Origin: Deltaproteobacteria bacterium
GTDB lineage: Bacteria; Desulfobacterota; Binatia; UBA9968
DNA: 60,370 nucleotides
Assembly: GCA_016874755.1 (NCBI GenBank)
Contig: VGTH01000032.1
Location: 1-60,370, forward strand
Direction of reading: 5' to 3'
In this document: positions 20,590 through 29,899 of the stretch, one piece after another
Position numbering within the stretch: position 1 is the first letter of the stretch
Layout of the letters: every line of letters starts with the position of its first letter
The notes under the pieces: generated by a model
Seen by the model: the letters and a program-made list of their open reading frames with translations, nothing else
What the model was told of the DNA's origin: nothing
Database searches by the model: none
Position numbers and translations under genes: made by a program

Positions 20590-21831
20590 CTATTTCGCAA
20601 TGGTGTCCGAAACAATGCGAAAGCTTTTCGCCGGCGCTGCTTTGGATAGATACTCGACCGGCACCGCAATGCTGTTGCCGTCGCGCAACGAGGTAAAATG
20701 CGGCGACATGATTTCGATGCCGGCCTCGTTGAACTTGTCTTGGATGTTCTGGTGCAGCTCGGAAAGGATCTCCAGCGATAACCGTGCTTCGGTGGTGAAG
20801 ATATTCAACTCATAGGCTACGGTGAAATCGTTCAACGCCGTCTGCAAGATAAACGGCGCCGGGTCGTCTTTGACACAGGCCGTGGCTTTCGCGGCGGCGA
20901 TCAGTCGCTCGTGCACATGCCGCCAGGGCGCGTCGTAACCGATGGTCACCGTCGTGTGCAGGATCAGGCCGGTCTCATCGGTCATACCGCTGTAGGTGAT
21001 CATATGGTTGCCCAGCACCATGGCGTTGGGAATCGTTACTTCGACGTTCTTCACGGTGCGCACGCGCGTAATCAACAGCGTCTTTTCAATGACGTCGCCA
21101 AAGGTATCGGCGATCTTGACGCGGTCACCGACGTTGAATGCACGCATGTAGATCAGCGCCGTGCCGGCGACTAAATTGGCCACCACCGCCGTCGAACCAA
21201 GGGAGAGCAGTACGCCGAGAAAAATCGAAATGCCTTGAAACGCCGGACTGCCAAATCCCGGCAGGTAGGGCGACGCCAGGACCACGGCGAAGAGCACAAT
21301 CAAAAAGCACAATAGCTTTGGAGTGGGCTGTGCCCATTCGGCGTGAAATCCAGGAACGTAAATCGTGCCCTTGTCAATCTCGCCAAGCAGAAAGCGAATA
21401 AAGCGCACCAGATAACGCGTGACGATAGCAATGACCAGTATCGACAGCAGGTTGGGAGCAAACCCGATCAATCCGCCGATTAGCTGCTCGACCGGAGTCC
21501 AGGCGTAGGGCAGCAGAGTCGCGGCGATGTGCCGACTTGCCGGGAACACGCTCAGAATCGCCGGCACGCAAACATAGAGCGCGATCAACAGCAAAACCAA
21601 GCGCACGCCCTGCGACATCCGCCCCAACACCTGCTGCGCTTGATCCGAGAGCTCCGAGTCTGATTTCTGCGCTTGATCCGGTGGGCGATGTTCTCGATGC
21701 CACTCCGTGACGCGCCGCTGCACCTTGCGCAGCAGCCAATCGACGATCTTGCTAGCCAACAAAAGTGCGGCAATGACCGCCAATACAAGGCCCAGAGCAT
21801 AGCCGCTATCGCCGGCCAACAACCACTCCAT
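20590..21831 (-). CDS. MscS-family mechanosensitive channel
   Basis: The 413-residue membrane protein has about five hydrophobic segments, a TM3-like helix (ISIFLGVLLSLGSTAVVANLVAGTALIYMRAFNVGDRVKIADTFGDV, given as the pore and the start of the beta domain) and a cytoplasmic MscS domain ending near AGIEIMSPHFTSLRDGNS. It should open under membrane tension and release solutes during osmotic downshock. It is larger than E. coli MscS (286 residues) because of an extended N-terminus. The gene is on its own strand unit next to the amidohydrolase gene. Confidence 0.9.
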   Translation of the reverse strand: MEWLLAGDSGYALGLVLAVIAALLLASKIVDWLLRKVQRRVTEWHREHRPPDQAQKSDSELSDQAQQVLGRMSQGVRLVLLLIALYVCVPAILSVFPASRHIAATLLPYAWTPVEQLIGGLIGFAPNLLSILVIAIVTRYLVRFIRFLLGEIDKGTIYVPGFHAEWAQPTPKLLCFLIVLFAVVLASPYLPGFGSPAFQGISIFLGVLLSLGSTAVVANLVAGTALIYMRAFNVGDRVKIADTFGDVIEKTLLITRVRTVKNVEVTIPNAMVLGNHMITYSGMTDETGLILHTTVTIGYDAPWRHVHERLIAAAKATACVKDDPAPFILQTALNDFTVAYELNIFTTEARLSLEILSELHQNIQDKFNEAGIEIMSPHFTSLRDGNSIAVPVEYLSKAAPAKSFRIVSDTIAK

Positions 21832-21963
21832 GCGCTAACTCCGTTCTTTGCAGCTAAATCGATTGAGCTTAGCCTTTATCATTAGGCGGCAAATAAATGC
21901 CAGCCGGTTCCCACCACGCGCGTTTCTCATTGACTGTGCTGCGCGCCCAGAGAACTCAGGCCC

Positions 21964-22527
21964 CCGAGTGAGTTGGTCGGTAAGAAGATCGGCATCTCAA
22001 GTTTCGGCGGCGCCACCGAATGGGCGGTGAACCTGGCGTTGAAAGAATGGAATATTCCGCGGGAGTCGGTGACCTTGTTCGCCAACGACGCTGGCACCAA
22101 TCGGCTTTTAGCGTTGGCGACCAAGGCCGTCGACGCCGCGGTCGTGGCACCGACGGAGAGCGGCGAAGCGGTGCCCCGCGAGTTTCTACAGAAACAGCGC
22201 GACCAGGTTAAACGTTTTCTGCAAGCCTATAGCGAAGCGGTGGCGGTCTTTAAAAGCAACCGCGAGCGCAGTATCGCGGTTTACGAAAAGCGGCTCAAAC
22301 AACTGGACAAGAAAGTCATCGACGAGACCTACGGCTACTTTGCGCCGCAGTTCTTCCTGCCGCCGCGCGTGCCGTTGGACGGCGCCCGCTGTACCATGGA
22401 GTTGGTCGCCCAGCGCGCCGCCACTCCGGGCAAAACCGAACCCAGCACGGACAAATTCGTCGACAACAGCATCGTCGACGACCTCGCCGGTGAAGGCTTT
22501 TTCAAGTCATTGCCAGCCGCGAAATAG
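21964..22527 (+). pseudogene. Relic of an NMT1/THI5-type substrate-binding protein gene
   Basis: The frame enters at ELVGKKIGISSFGGATEWAV, the usual middle of an NMT1-type binding protein (compare LKGKKLGVTRFGALSDFGI in the intact gene at 58062-59048). The signal peptide and first lobe, about 110 residues, are missing. A second gap of about 30 residues follows AAVVAPTESGEA, where the next recognisable block (VKRFLQAYSEAVAVFKSN) begins too soon. The C-terminus (DNSIVDDLAGEGFFKSL) is normal. The gene has decayed by two deletions. Confidence 0.65.
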
Positions 22528-22531
22528 TTTT

Positions 22532-23623
22532 TCACAAGAGGCTTTGCGACACGCGCGGTTTTTCTCGCTCCGATAAACGCTGTAAAGAGCTGCCCAGTTC
22601 TTGGCGCAAGCCTTCGAATCTCGTTGCCACATCACCAATGGGACCCGGCGTGTCGGTGTCGATGGGCCGGGTCACACAGCCCTCGCTGACCTTCCACACT
22701 TGCAACGATAGGCGCTCCAACGGCCGGCTAATTCGCGCGAGGAGGCAATAGGCAGCGCCGAAGACTACACAGAGCATGGCTATGATGGCGAGGCTGATCG
22801 TCCAGACAAGACGCAGGCTCTCTTCTTTTAAACGATCCTGCCGCACGCCAATGTGCACCATACCGGCGTGGCCTTCGCGTATGGGTGCGCGCAAATCGTA
22901 AACCACGGCCCCCTGGAAGGTGACCACCCGCTGACCGTCTTCATCGAAGCTGGGACGCGCAAATGCCGCAGCGACCTCGGGCCGTTTCCCAGTATGCGCC
23001 CAGAGGTTTTCCAGGTTGTCGGCAATAACCAGATAGGCGAGCTCTTTTCTCGACAATTGCTTCAATAGGAGCGCCCGTGCTTGAGCGGGATCGTTCGCCA
23101 CCACATGAGGAGCAACCGCTTCTGCCAACACCGCCGCCAGAGCACGACCCTCACGCACCGGTTGGTGTTGTAACAAGCCCGGAATGGCATAGAACACCCA
23201 GCCGATGGCGCTGCCGGCGAAGAGCAGCAGTATCGCCGCACAAGCGACGATTAGCTTACGGCGCAGCAGCGGCGGGTTAGGGCGCACGATCGCGGCACTA
23301 TCCAAAGTGACAATCGCGCGCGCCGTGCCGCCGGATGCAGCCGCCTCTACTTGACCAGACCCAAGTCGCAACGTTCTGCGGAAGAAAAGCCCCGATAGCA
23401 CGGCCCCTGTCAGCGCAACGACAGCGAAGATAAGCGGCTTAGAGTCGATGGTAGATAGCCAGCCGCTCGAACGCGAAATTTGATCGACCCAGCGAAGTCC
23501 ATTGGGCAATCCCGAAGTCATCCCGTGCAAAGCCTCAGGCCCATACAACACTAGAAATACGTTGGCGGTCGCCAAGCACAGCAGCGTGGCGAGAAACAGC
23601 GGCGGTAAGAACCTGCGGTTCAT
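22532..23623 (-). CDS. Membrane sensor with HAMP domain and no output domain
   Basis: A 363-residue protein with four predicted membrane segments (about 7-27, 62-81, 123-146, 272-296). Residues 147-271 form a single-Cache-like periplasmic sensor (REGRALAAVLAEAVAPHVVANDPAQ, then MVHIGVRQDRLKEESLR) and 297-349 a HAMP-like linker (ISRPLERLSLQVWKVSEG). The protein ends there without kinase, cyclase or methyl-accepting domain. Residues 84-98 (TLRLGSGQVEAAASG) look like a short repeat-derived insertion. It is on the same strand as, and 168 bases downstream of, the co-polymerase/recombinase-like gene, so the two may act together. Confidence 0.7.
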   Translation of the reverse strand: MNRRFLPPLFLATLLCLATANVFLVLYGPEALHGMTSGLPNGLRWVDQISRSSGWLSTIDSKPLIFAVVALTGAVLSGLFFRRTLRLGSGQVEAAASGGTARAIVTLDSAAIVRPNPPLLRRKLIVACAAILLLFAGSAIGWVFYAIPGLLQHQPVREGRALAAVLAEAVAPHVVANDPAQARALLLKQLSRKELAYLVIADNLENLWAHTGKRPEVAAAFARPSFDEDGQRVVTFQGAVVYDLRAPIREGHAGMVHIGVRQDRLKEESLRLVWTISLAIIAMLCVVFGAAYCLLARISRPLERLSLQVWKVSEGCVTRPIDTDTPGPIGDVATRFEGLRQELGSSLQRLSEREKPRVSQSLL

Positions 23624-23791
23624 TTCTGTTTGGCAGCGTGCTCCAGGTCAATTAGCGATCGTCAAAAAATAGACGATACGGCTTAAGGCCTATTCAAGCA
23701 GCCGCAGAAAATTCTTCGGATTTAAAAAGGTGTTATCTGAGGAGTTGAGGCCACGGCATCCTATCGCCGTGAACCCTGAGGATGTAGTGGC

Positions 23792-25831
23792 TCAAGCCGA
23801 CCCACGCGCGGCGTCACGCAGCGTCGGCATAATGTGCTCACCCGGCTCTAGAGCACGCTTGCTCGCACTGCCCGCCATCGCTCCATACATGGCCGTGGTG
23901 TCAGCGGAGAGGGGACCGACGATGCGGGCCAGCTCGCTAAAACGGATGCCCTGGCGCACGAGGAAAGCAATATAGGTATGGCGAATCACCGCAGCAGTAA
24001 CCTCCGCGGGATTTTCCAACGCGGCATCGTGCGCCGCATAGGCGATGATCGATTCGATCGGGCTGACTGCGGTGCCATTGGCCGGCGCAAGTTTAATTAA
24101 CCGCTCGTCGGCTGGCCTCTGCCTGCTTGCGCGCTGCTGGGTTAGCCACTGACAGACCTCAGCGGACAGCGGGATCTCCCGCGGCGCGGCTGCGCCGACG
24201 CGCAGCCGCAGAGCCGAAACATCGATATCGGCCCAACACAGCTCGGCCAACTCTTCAGCGTTCACACCGAGCAGCAGTGCGGTTATGGCGAGCCGGCACT
24301 CCTCATCAGCGGCGGCCAATAACTTTTTGAGCTCGGCGCCGTTCAGCTCGCGCAGCACGGGCAGCGGCGCCGTGAGCTGGGCTGGCGCCGCGCTGACATC
24401 GATCGCCGGCGTTGCTGCAGCAGCGCCGAGGCCGGCGTTTACCACTGTGGGTTGGCCAAGCGGATAGGCTAGCGGCCCCGGCGCGACAACGATATTGAAA
24501 GGCTCCGACTTGGGCGCCAACAGGAACTCGGCTAACCACGCGGCTAGGAAGCCCAGCGCCAACGCTGCAGCCAACGCGACCGCCGCGTCGCGCGTGTAAT
24601 CGGGGCGCCAGGGCGACAAAGGCGTGGCGGCGGCTTCGATGATTTTGAACTGCGGCTTGCGCGAACTCTCGCGCGCCTCCATGCGCACCATCCGCTCGGC
24701 ACTGCGCCGCTGCGCCAACTCCAAGGCGCTCAACTCCTCTTGCAAGGCTTTGTACTCGCCGAAGCGTCCCGAAAAAGTCTGCGCGACGCTCTCTTCACTC
24801 GCCTGCTGGGCCTTGAGTTTCTCCAAGGCATCTTGCGCTTGCGCCGCTTCCTGCTCGGCGTCGGCGAGATTGGCCTGCCAGCTCGACTCTTTTTCCTGTG
24901 CCAGTTGCTTTTCCAGTGCGGGAATGAGCTTCTGCAGCTTCACCGCCTGAGGCTCACGCTTAAGATAGTTGCTAGTGTAGCGCCGCTCGAGATCGCCCGA
25001 CTCTTCCCGCGCTTGCAGCAGTTGCTGCTCGAGCGCCGCCAGGTTGGGATTATCCTTGGCATGGGTCGGCCGCTTGCCGGAAGCGATCTGCGCTTTGATG
25101 GTGCGCAACTTGGCCTGCGTATTGACGGCCTTTTCCTGCGCCGCGTTCAGCGCCGTGCCCAAACCTTTGGCCCGGGCGAGGGTTGGATTCTCTTCGCGCT
25201 CCTGAGAAACGATGCCGTGGCGAGCGCGAAAACTGGCCAGCTCCTTGCGCTTTTGCAGCACCGCGGCATCATACTTGGCCAGCTCTTCCTTGGTCCGCGC
25301 GCGCTCTTCTTTAGTGGCGCTGATGAACTCTTCACCGCGCCGCGCCGCGTAGATGGCCATCAAGTTATTGAGCGCCGGCGCCACGAGCTCCGCTCGGCCG
25401 CCTATCGCGGTCAGATGGACTACCTGATTGCCCGCCTCTGCGCGCAGCGAGATCATTTTGCGCAGCGCTTCGATGCTTTCCGCTTCAGAGGAAGAAATCG
25501 TTAGCCCCTTGGCTGCCAAGCGATCGCGGAGCTCCTCCAGTGCCGGCCGGCTGGTCAGAAACTCCATTTCGGTCAGAAATAAATCGGGCGCTTTGCTGTT
25601 GATCAGGGTCGGATCGTTGGCATCGGCCAGAGGCTTTTCCGCCGGTGTAATCGCCAGCTTAGCCAGCGCGCGGTACTCGGCCGGCCGCGAATAGACGTAG
25701 AATAACCCGGCGGCAGCTGCGCTTAAGAAAACTGCGCAAAAAACCGGCAGGCGCCAGTTGCGTGGTGGCGCGCGCAGCTCGCCGGTGGCTCGGTCTAGAA
25801 CATAGGGAAAACGCCGCCTAAATATTGACAT
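23792..25831 (-). CDS. Wzz/GumC-type polysaccharide co-polymerase fused to a degenerate tyrosine-recombinase domain
   Basis: About 679 residues. TM1 lies at 29-47, a Wzz-type periplasmic start at 48-100 (AEYRALAKLAI), a long coiled coil rich in Glu/Gln/Lys at about 170-390, and the Pro-rich TM2 entry ATPLSPWRPDY at 403-413 with TM2 to about 439. Normally a BY-kinase or nothing follows. Here a 50-residue linker leads to residues 490-650, which read like a phage-integrase catalytic core: ITALLLGVNAEELAELCWADID, IPLSAEVCQWL, VIRHTYIAFLVRQGI, LARIVGPLSADTTAMYG. RHT and Tyr649 are kept, but Arg I is Asn524 and the GH box is GP. ATG 25831 is chosen over TTG 25837. No exopolysaccharide genes are nearby. 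Confidence 0.75.
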   Translation of the reverse strand: MSIFRRRFPYVLDRATGELRAPPRNWRLPVFCAVFLSAAAAGLFYVYSRPAEYRALAKLAITPAEKPLADANDPTLINSKAPDLFLTEMEFLTSRPALEELRDRLAAKGLTISSSEAESIEALRKMISLRAEAGNQVVHLTAIGGRAELVAPALNNLMAIYAARRGEEFISATKEERARTKEELAKYDAAVLQKRKELASFRARHGIVSQEREENPTLARAKGLGTALNAAQEKAVNTQAKLRTIKAQIASGKRPTHAKDNPNLAALEQQLLQAREESGDLERRYTSNYLKREPQAVKLQKLIPALEKQLAQEKESSWQANLADAEQEAAQAQDALEKLKAQQASEESVAQTFSGRFGEYKALQEELSALELAQRRSAERMVRMEARESSRKPQFKIIEAAATPLSPWRPDYTRDAAVALAAALALGFLAAWLAEFLLAPKSEPFNIVVAPGPLAYPLGQPTVVNAGLGAAAATPAIDVSAAPAQLTAPLPVLRELNGAELKKLLAAADEECRLAITALLLGVNAEELAELCWADIDVSALRLRVGAAAPREIPLSAEVCQWLTQQRASRQRPADERLIKLAPANGTAVSPIESIIAYAAHDAALENPAEVTAAVIRHTYIAFLVRQGIRFSELARIVGPLSADTTAMYGAMAGSASKRALEPGEHIMPTLRDAARGSA

Positions 25832-25950
25832 ACTCAAAAAGCCGATTGCTAAGTTGCGCTATTTTAGACGAAGTCGACAGGAGTTGTCCAAAGGTTCCGA
25901 GGAAGGTTTTTTGGCTTGCGTCAGTTGCCCTTCCCCGTTAGATAACTCCC

Positions 25951-26481
25951 ATGTCAATTCTCAAAGTCACCCGCTTGGGCCATCCGGTGCTGCGCACGGT
26001 CACGAAAAATCTTACGGCTAAAGAGATCCAGTCGCCGGCCATGCAAAAATTCATCGACGATATGGTCGAGACCATGAAAGAGTACGACGGCGTCGGCCTG
26101 GCGGCCGATCAGGTGCATGAATCAAAGCAGGTTTGCGTGCTCGAAGTGGCCGACAACCCGCGCTATCCGAACAAATCGAAAGTTCCGTTGACGGTCCTGA
26201 TCAACCCCAAGATCACGCCAATTGGCGAGGAGACCGAAGAAGACTGGGAAGGCTGCCTGAGCATCCCCGATCTGCGCGGCCGGGTACCGCGCCACAAGAG
26301 CATTCACGTCCAAGCCCTCGACCGCAATGGCAAGTCCGTCGACTTTGTCGCCCACGATTTTCACGCCCGGGTGATCCAGCACGAATATGACCATCTAAAT
26401 GGCAGGGTCTACCTCGATCGCATGAATGACTTTTCCACGCTGACGTTTTTGCAGGAGTTTGGCCGCTACTGGCTGCGCTGA
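25951..26481 (+). CDS. def: Peptide deformylase
   Basis: A complete 176-residue deformylase with motif 1 GVGLAADQV, motif 2 EGCLSIPDLRG (metal Cys) and motif 3 VIQHEYDHLNG (HExxH metal and catalytic residues). It removes the formyl group from nascent proteins in the cytosol. It is divergent from the co-polymerase gene and 41 bases upstream of cofH on the same strand. No fmt gene follows, unlike the common def-fmt pair. Confidence 0.96.
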   Translation: MSILKVTRLGHPVLRTVTKNLTAKEIQSPAMQKFIDDMVETMKEYDGVGLAADQVHESKQVCVLEVADNPRYPNKSKVPLTVLINPKITPIGEETEEDWEGCLSIPDLRGRVPRHKSIHVQALDRNGKSVDFVAHDFHARVIQHEYDHLNGRVYLDRMNDFSTLTFLQEFGRYWLR

Positions 26482-26522
26482 ACAATGTTGTCTTTAGCGA
26501 ACCGAACAGCTAAAGTCGCGCA

Positions 26523-27818
26523 ATGGATTTTCCGCACCTGCAGACTTCTTTGACGCGGCTCTTGTCGACGCTGTCGCCGACGACGGCGGGTATCATCGAT
26601 CGCGCCGTTTCTGGCGACGATTTGTCCATCGATGAAGCAACCCACCTGTTCGACGCTGAAGGCTCAGAGCTCCTAGCCTTGGCCGCCGCGGCGGATTATC
26701 TGCGCGCACAAACCGTCGGCGATGTGGTTACTTATGTCATCAATCGCAATATCAACTTCACCAACGTCTGCGTCAAAGCCTGTGGTTTTTGCGCCTTTAG
26801 CCGCGGTCATTTGGCCGAGGAAGGTTACTTTCTACCCATCGATGAAATCCTGCGCCGCGCCGGCGAAGCGCGCGAACTCGGCGCCAGCGAGGTGTGCGTC
26901 CAGGCGGGCCTCGCTCCCGGCATGGAGGGCTGGCACTACGTCAAGCTTTGCCGCGCGTTGAAAGAGGCGTTTCCCGATTTACACATCCATGGTTTTTCGC
27001 CAGAAGAAGTACTTTATGGCTCGACGTTGACCGGCGCCAGCATCCGCGAGTATCTCATGGCCTTGAAAGACGCCGGCGTCGGCAGTCTGCCTGGCACTTC
27101 GGCCGAAGTGTTGGTCGACGACGTGCGCCAGCAGATATCGCCGGGGCGGATCACCGCCGAGCGGTGGATCGAGCTGATCCAGACGGCGCACGATGTCGGC
27201 ATCCCCACCACTTCGACGATCATGTACGGCCATATCGAATCGTCGCGCCACAAGGCGATGCATTTGGCGATTCTCCGCGATATCCAGAAGCGCACCGGCG
27301 GCATCACTGAGTTCGTGCCGTTAAGCTTTGTCTACGAAGAAGCGCCGATGTCGCAGCGCAAGAAGCTGACCTCTTTGCGCCGCGGCGCCAGCGGTGCGGA
27401 AGTGATGAAGATGTACGCCGTGTCGCGCCTCATGCTCAACAACCATATCCCCAACCTGCAGGTTTCCTGGGTCAAAGAGGGCCCCAAGCTGTCGCAGATT
27501 GCCCTCCTCGCCGGCGCCAACGATTTCGGCGGCACGTTGATCAATGAGAGTATCTCGACGGCTGCCGGAGCCGGCTACGGCCAATTGATGAAGCCATCGC
27601 AGTTCCGCGGCATGATTCGCGAGATGGGCAGAATTCCCGCCGAGCGCTCGACTACGTATCGCAAAGTGAGAGTCTTCGAGACCGAGGAACAGACTGTCGA
27701 CCTGCTCGACCAGGTGGATGACAACGATGAGCGCTTCGGTTCCTATCAAAATTTGATCCGCCTAAAAGGATACCGCTTTAGAGACTTCTACCGCGACAAC
27801 AAACAAGCCAAGCAGTAG
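26523..27818 (+). CDS. cofH: FO synthase subunit 2, radical SAM
   Basis: The 431-residue radical SAM enzyme has CVKACGFC (CxxxCxxC cluster) preceded by NINFTNVC and followed by FSRGHLAEEGYFL, then VCVQAGLAPGMEGWHYV, SPEEVLYGSTLTG, GSLPGTSAEVLVDDVRQ and the C-terminal GANDFGGTLINESIS. This set fits CofH, which joins tyrosine to 5-amino-6-ribitylaminouracil on the way to the F420 chromophore. MqnC/MqnE are the main alternatives, but the motif order and length favour CofH. cofG is not in the window. It implies an F420 user, consistent with the LLM oxidoreductase at 4343-5395. Confidence 0.88.
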   Translation: MDFPHLQTSLTRLLSTLSPTTAGIIDRAVSGDDLSIDEATHLFDAEGSELLALAAAADYLRAQTVGDVVTYVINRNINFTNVCVKACGFCAFSRGHLAEEGYFLPIDEILRRAGEARELGASEVCVQAGLAPGMEGWHYVKLCRALKEAFPDLHIHGFSPEEVLYGSTLTGASIREYLMALKDAGVGSLPGTSAEVLVDDVRQQISPGRITAERWIELIQTAHDVGIPTTSTIMYGHIESSRHKAMHLAILRDIQKRTGGITEFVPLSFVYEEAPMSQRKKLTSLRRGASGAEVMKMYAVSRLMLNNHIPNLQVSWVKEGPKLSQIALLAGANDFGGTLINESISTAAGAGYGQLMKPSQFRGMIREMGRIPAERSTTYRKVRVFETEEQTVDLLDQVDDNDERFGSYQNLIRLKGYRFRDFYRDNKQAKQ

Positions 27819-27921
27819 CGCAGAGTTCTCGCCGTTTCGAGTCTAGGGCTTCCACCTCTCCCACTGCTACAAAACCGAGCGAACAACCCGGAACCTGGAA
27901 CCCCAAACCCGCAACGATTCA

Positions 27922-28503
27922 ATGCAAGGCGATCCCGCGCAGTTTGAAACCATCGGCAGCCGACTGGGCTTCGAGGTCGCCGAGGAGCGGCCGGGCTATC
28001 TGCGATTGACCTGGCAGGGGCCGCGTTTTCCGGCTTTCCTCTGCCTTGGCCTCGCACTCGCACTGCTGTTCATTTCCATTCCCATCGTCCAAGCAATCCA
28101 GCTGCGCGGTTTCACCGGCGCGGCCGGCTCGCTCTGGTACTTTCCTTTGATGAACGTGATCCTGTTCGTCATCGCGCTCTATCTCGTGACCCAACGCCGC
28201 AGCATAGAAATCGACAGCGCGCAGAAGCGCGTCACGCTGCGCCGCCGTAGCCTACTGCGCGTCCATCACCTGGAAATTGGCTTTGATGAGATCGCTAAGC
28301 TAGCCGAAGGCATGGACCAGGTCGAAAGCGGCTTTGCGCTGGCCGGCTCCACCGCCGCACAGACTTATCCGGTGCCGTCCCTGCGCATCATCCATCGCGA
28401 CGGCACGTCGATACTACTCGATCGCGCCAGCAAACGGCGCATTGAAGCGTTGGTTGGGCGAGTTGGCCACAAGCTTGGCGAAATCGCGAGCCATCTTGGC
28501 TAG
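27922..28503 (+). CDS. Small membrane protein of unknown function
   Basis: A 193-residue protein with two clear hydrophobic segments (about 37-56 and 73-90) and a soluble C-terminal half that looks beta-rich (RRSIEIDSAQKRVTLRRRSLLRVHHLEIGFDEI, then SLRIIHRDGTSILLDRASKRR), reminiscent of a PH-like domain. No named family is recognised. It lies between cofH and the TIR/FxsC gene, with 103 and 144 bases of spacer, so it may be unrelated to both. Confidence 0.55.
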   Translation: MQGDPAQFETIGSRLGFEVAEERPGYLRLTWQGPRFPAFLCLGLALALLFISIPIVQAIQLRGFTGAAGSLWYFPLMNVILFVIALYLVTQRRSIEIDSAQKRVTLRRRSLLRVHHLEIGFDEIAKLAEGMDQVESGFALAGSTAAQTYPVPSLRIIHRDGTSILLDRASKRRIEALVGRVGHKLGEIASHLG

Positions 28504-28647
28504 TTTGGACAAGCCCCTTTCCGAGATCCGCGACGTTGCAAATTTCGTGCTTGATGAGGTATATCGCGGTGCTAGTTACCATTGCGCTGTGGATGCAAAG
28601 GCTCCTTAATAAGACTAAACTGGTTCCTGCTCATGGAGAGAGCCGTC

Positions 28648-29892
28648 ATGTATTTCTTTTTCAGTTACTCTCGCCAGAACAACGACAGCTTCCTGCGAGA
28701 CTTCTTCAATGATTTGAACACCGCCGTGAAGGAACTTGTCGGCGAAAAGAACGACGCCGGGTTCTTCGATCAGAAAGGCTTGGAGCCAGGTGAGTTGTGG
28801 GAGAGCGAGCTCGAACAGGCGCTTTCACAAGCGCGTGTGTTCATCGCAGCCGTCACCGCGGGGTACGTCAAAAGCGAATATTGCGGCAAAGAGTGGGCCG
28901 CGTTTGAGGCCCGTCTAAGTGCCTATGCCACTGCCAAAAATGTCGTAGCGCCGCCGCTTATTTTGCCTGTCTATTGGCATCCATCCGAAGAGCCATTGCC
29001 AGAATCCATTGGCCAGCGCCAATACAAGTTCGGCGATCCCAAAGAGATCTACAATCAGAAGGGTCTAAAATATGTTTATCGATTGAAGCAGCGCTTTGAG
29101 ATGGAGCAGACCAACTTCGTCGATGCGCTAGCCGCAAAAATCGTCAGCCTATACAAACAATTTGGCAATTTCGATCAGCAGCCTACGGTGCCCAAACTTG
29201 CCGACCTGGCCTCGCCGTTCACCCACACAGCGCAGACGGCAGCGCCTGGTGTTCCTGCGGTCGAGGCCAAAGGCCCCAAGCGGGTGCGCTTCGTTTTCGG
29301 TGCCGCTAAACCGGGCGAGATTACGGGCGCCGGCAAAAAGAATATTCAACCCTACGGTGCTGGAGGCGGAGAGGAATGGCAGCCCTATTTTCCCGGGGCA
29401 AAGAAAATCGGCTCGATTGCGCGGCAAACCGCCGCACTCGACGAGCTGAATCTATGGTCGGAACAGTTGGACATCACTCAGCAACTGCCCATCCAAATCC
29501 GCGACGCGGAAAACCAGCGAGAGCTTGTCATCATGTTCATCGATAGCTGGACTGCGGGCCTGCCGCAATATCAAGCCATCCTGCAATCCTTCGATCAACA
29601 AAACTATCTCAACTGCAGCGTTATAGTGCCATGGAACGAGAATGATCCGGACAATCAACAAAACAACCAACAATTGCTGGGCGCGCTCAACGCAACTTTC
29701 CAGTACCGCACGCGAAATCAGAACGATCTCTACTATCGCCCGCTAATCAAGAATGAAGATGAGTTGCGCAAACAGCTAGTGGACGTGTTGGTGCGCCTGC
29801 GCGCCGAGATCATTAACAAATCAAGTCCACCCCAAGGAAATCTTCCCACAAACGGTGGCACCCGGCCGTTGATCGAGGGCCCCGGCAGTTAG
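28648..29892 (+). CDS. TIR-domain FxsC-like protein
   Basis: Of 414 residues, 1-170 form a TIR-like domain: MYFFFSYSRQ, GFFDQKGLEPGELWESELEQAL, ARVFIAAVTAGYVKSEYCGKEW, where Glu82 is at the position of the catalytic Glu of NAD-cleaving TIRs. Residues 212-388 match the FxsC C-terminal domain (VRFVFGAA, EEWQPYFPG, ELVIMFIDSW, VIVPWNENDP). FxsC belongs to the FxSxx-COOH peptide systems of actinobacteria; no such peptide or rSAM gene is here. ATG 28648 is chosen because GGAGAG lies seven bases upstream; the in-frame region to 28582 lacks signal. The ATPase gene starts seven bases after its stop, so they form one unit. Confidence 0.85.
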   Translation: MYFFFSYSRQNNDSFLRDFFNDLNTAVKELVGEKNDAGFFDQKGLEPGELWESELEQALSQARVFIAAVTAGYVKSEYCGKEWAAFEARLSAYATAKNVVAPPLILPVYWHPSEEPLPESIGQRQYKFGDPKEIYNQKGLKYVYRLKQRFEMEQTNFVDALAAKIVSLYKQFGNFDQQPTVPKLADLASPFTHTAQTAAPGVPAVEAKGPKRVRFVFGAAKPGEITGAGKKNIQPYGAGGGEEWQPYFPGAKKIGSIARQTAALDELNLWSEQLDITQQLPIQIRDAENQRELVIMFIDSWTAGLPQYQAILQSFDQQNYLNCSVIVPWNENDPDNQQNNQQLLGALNATFQYRTRNQNDLYYRPLIKNEDELRKQLVDVLVRLRAEIINKSSPPQGNLPTNGGTRPLIEGPGS

Positions 29893-29899
29893 CACAACA

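Noticed and set aside
19402-20649. Plus-strand frame of 415 codons opposite the amidohydrolase gene
   Set aside because: Shadow frame; the minus-strand gene has a full motif set and a ribosome site.
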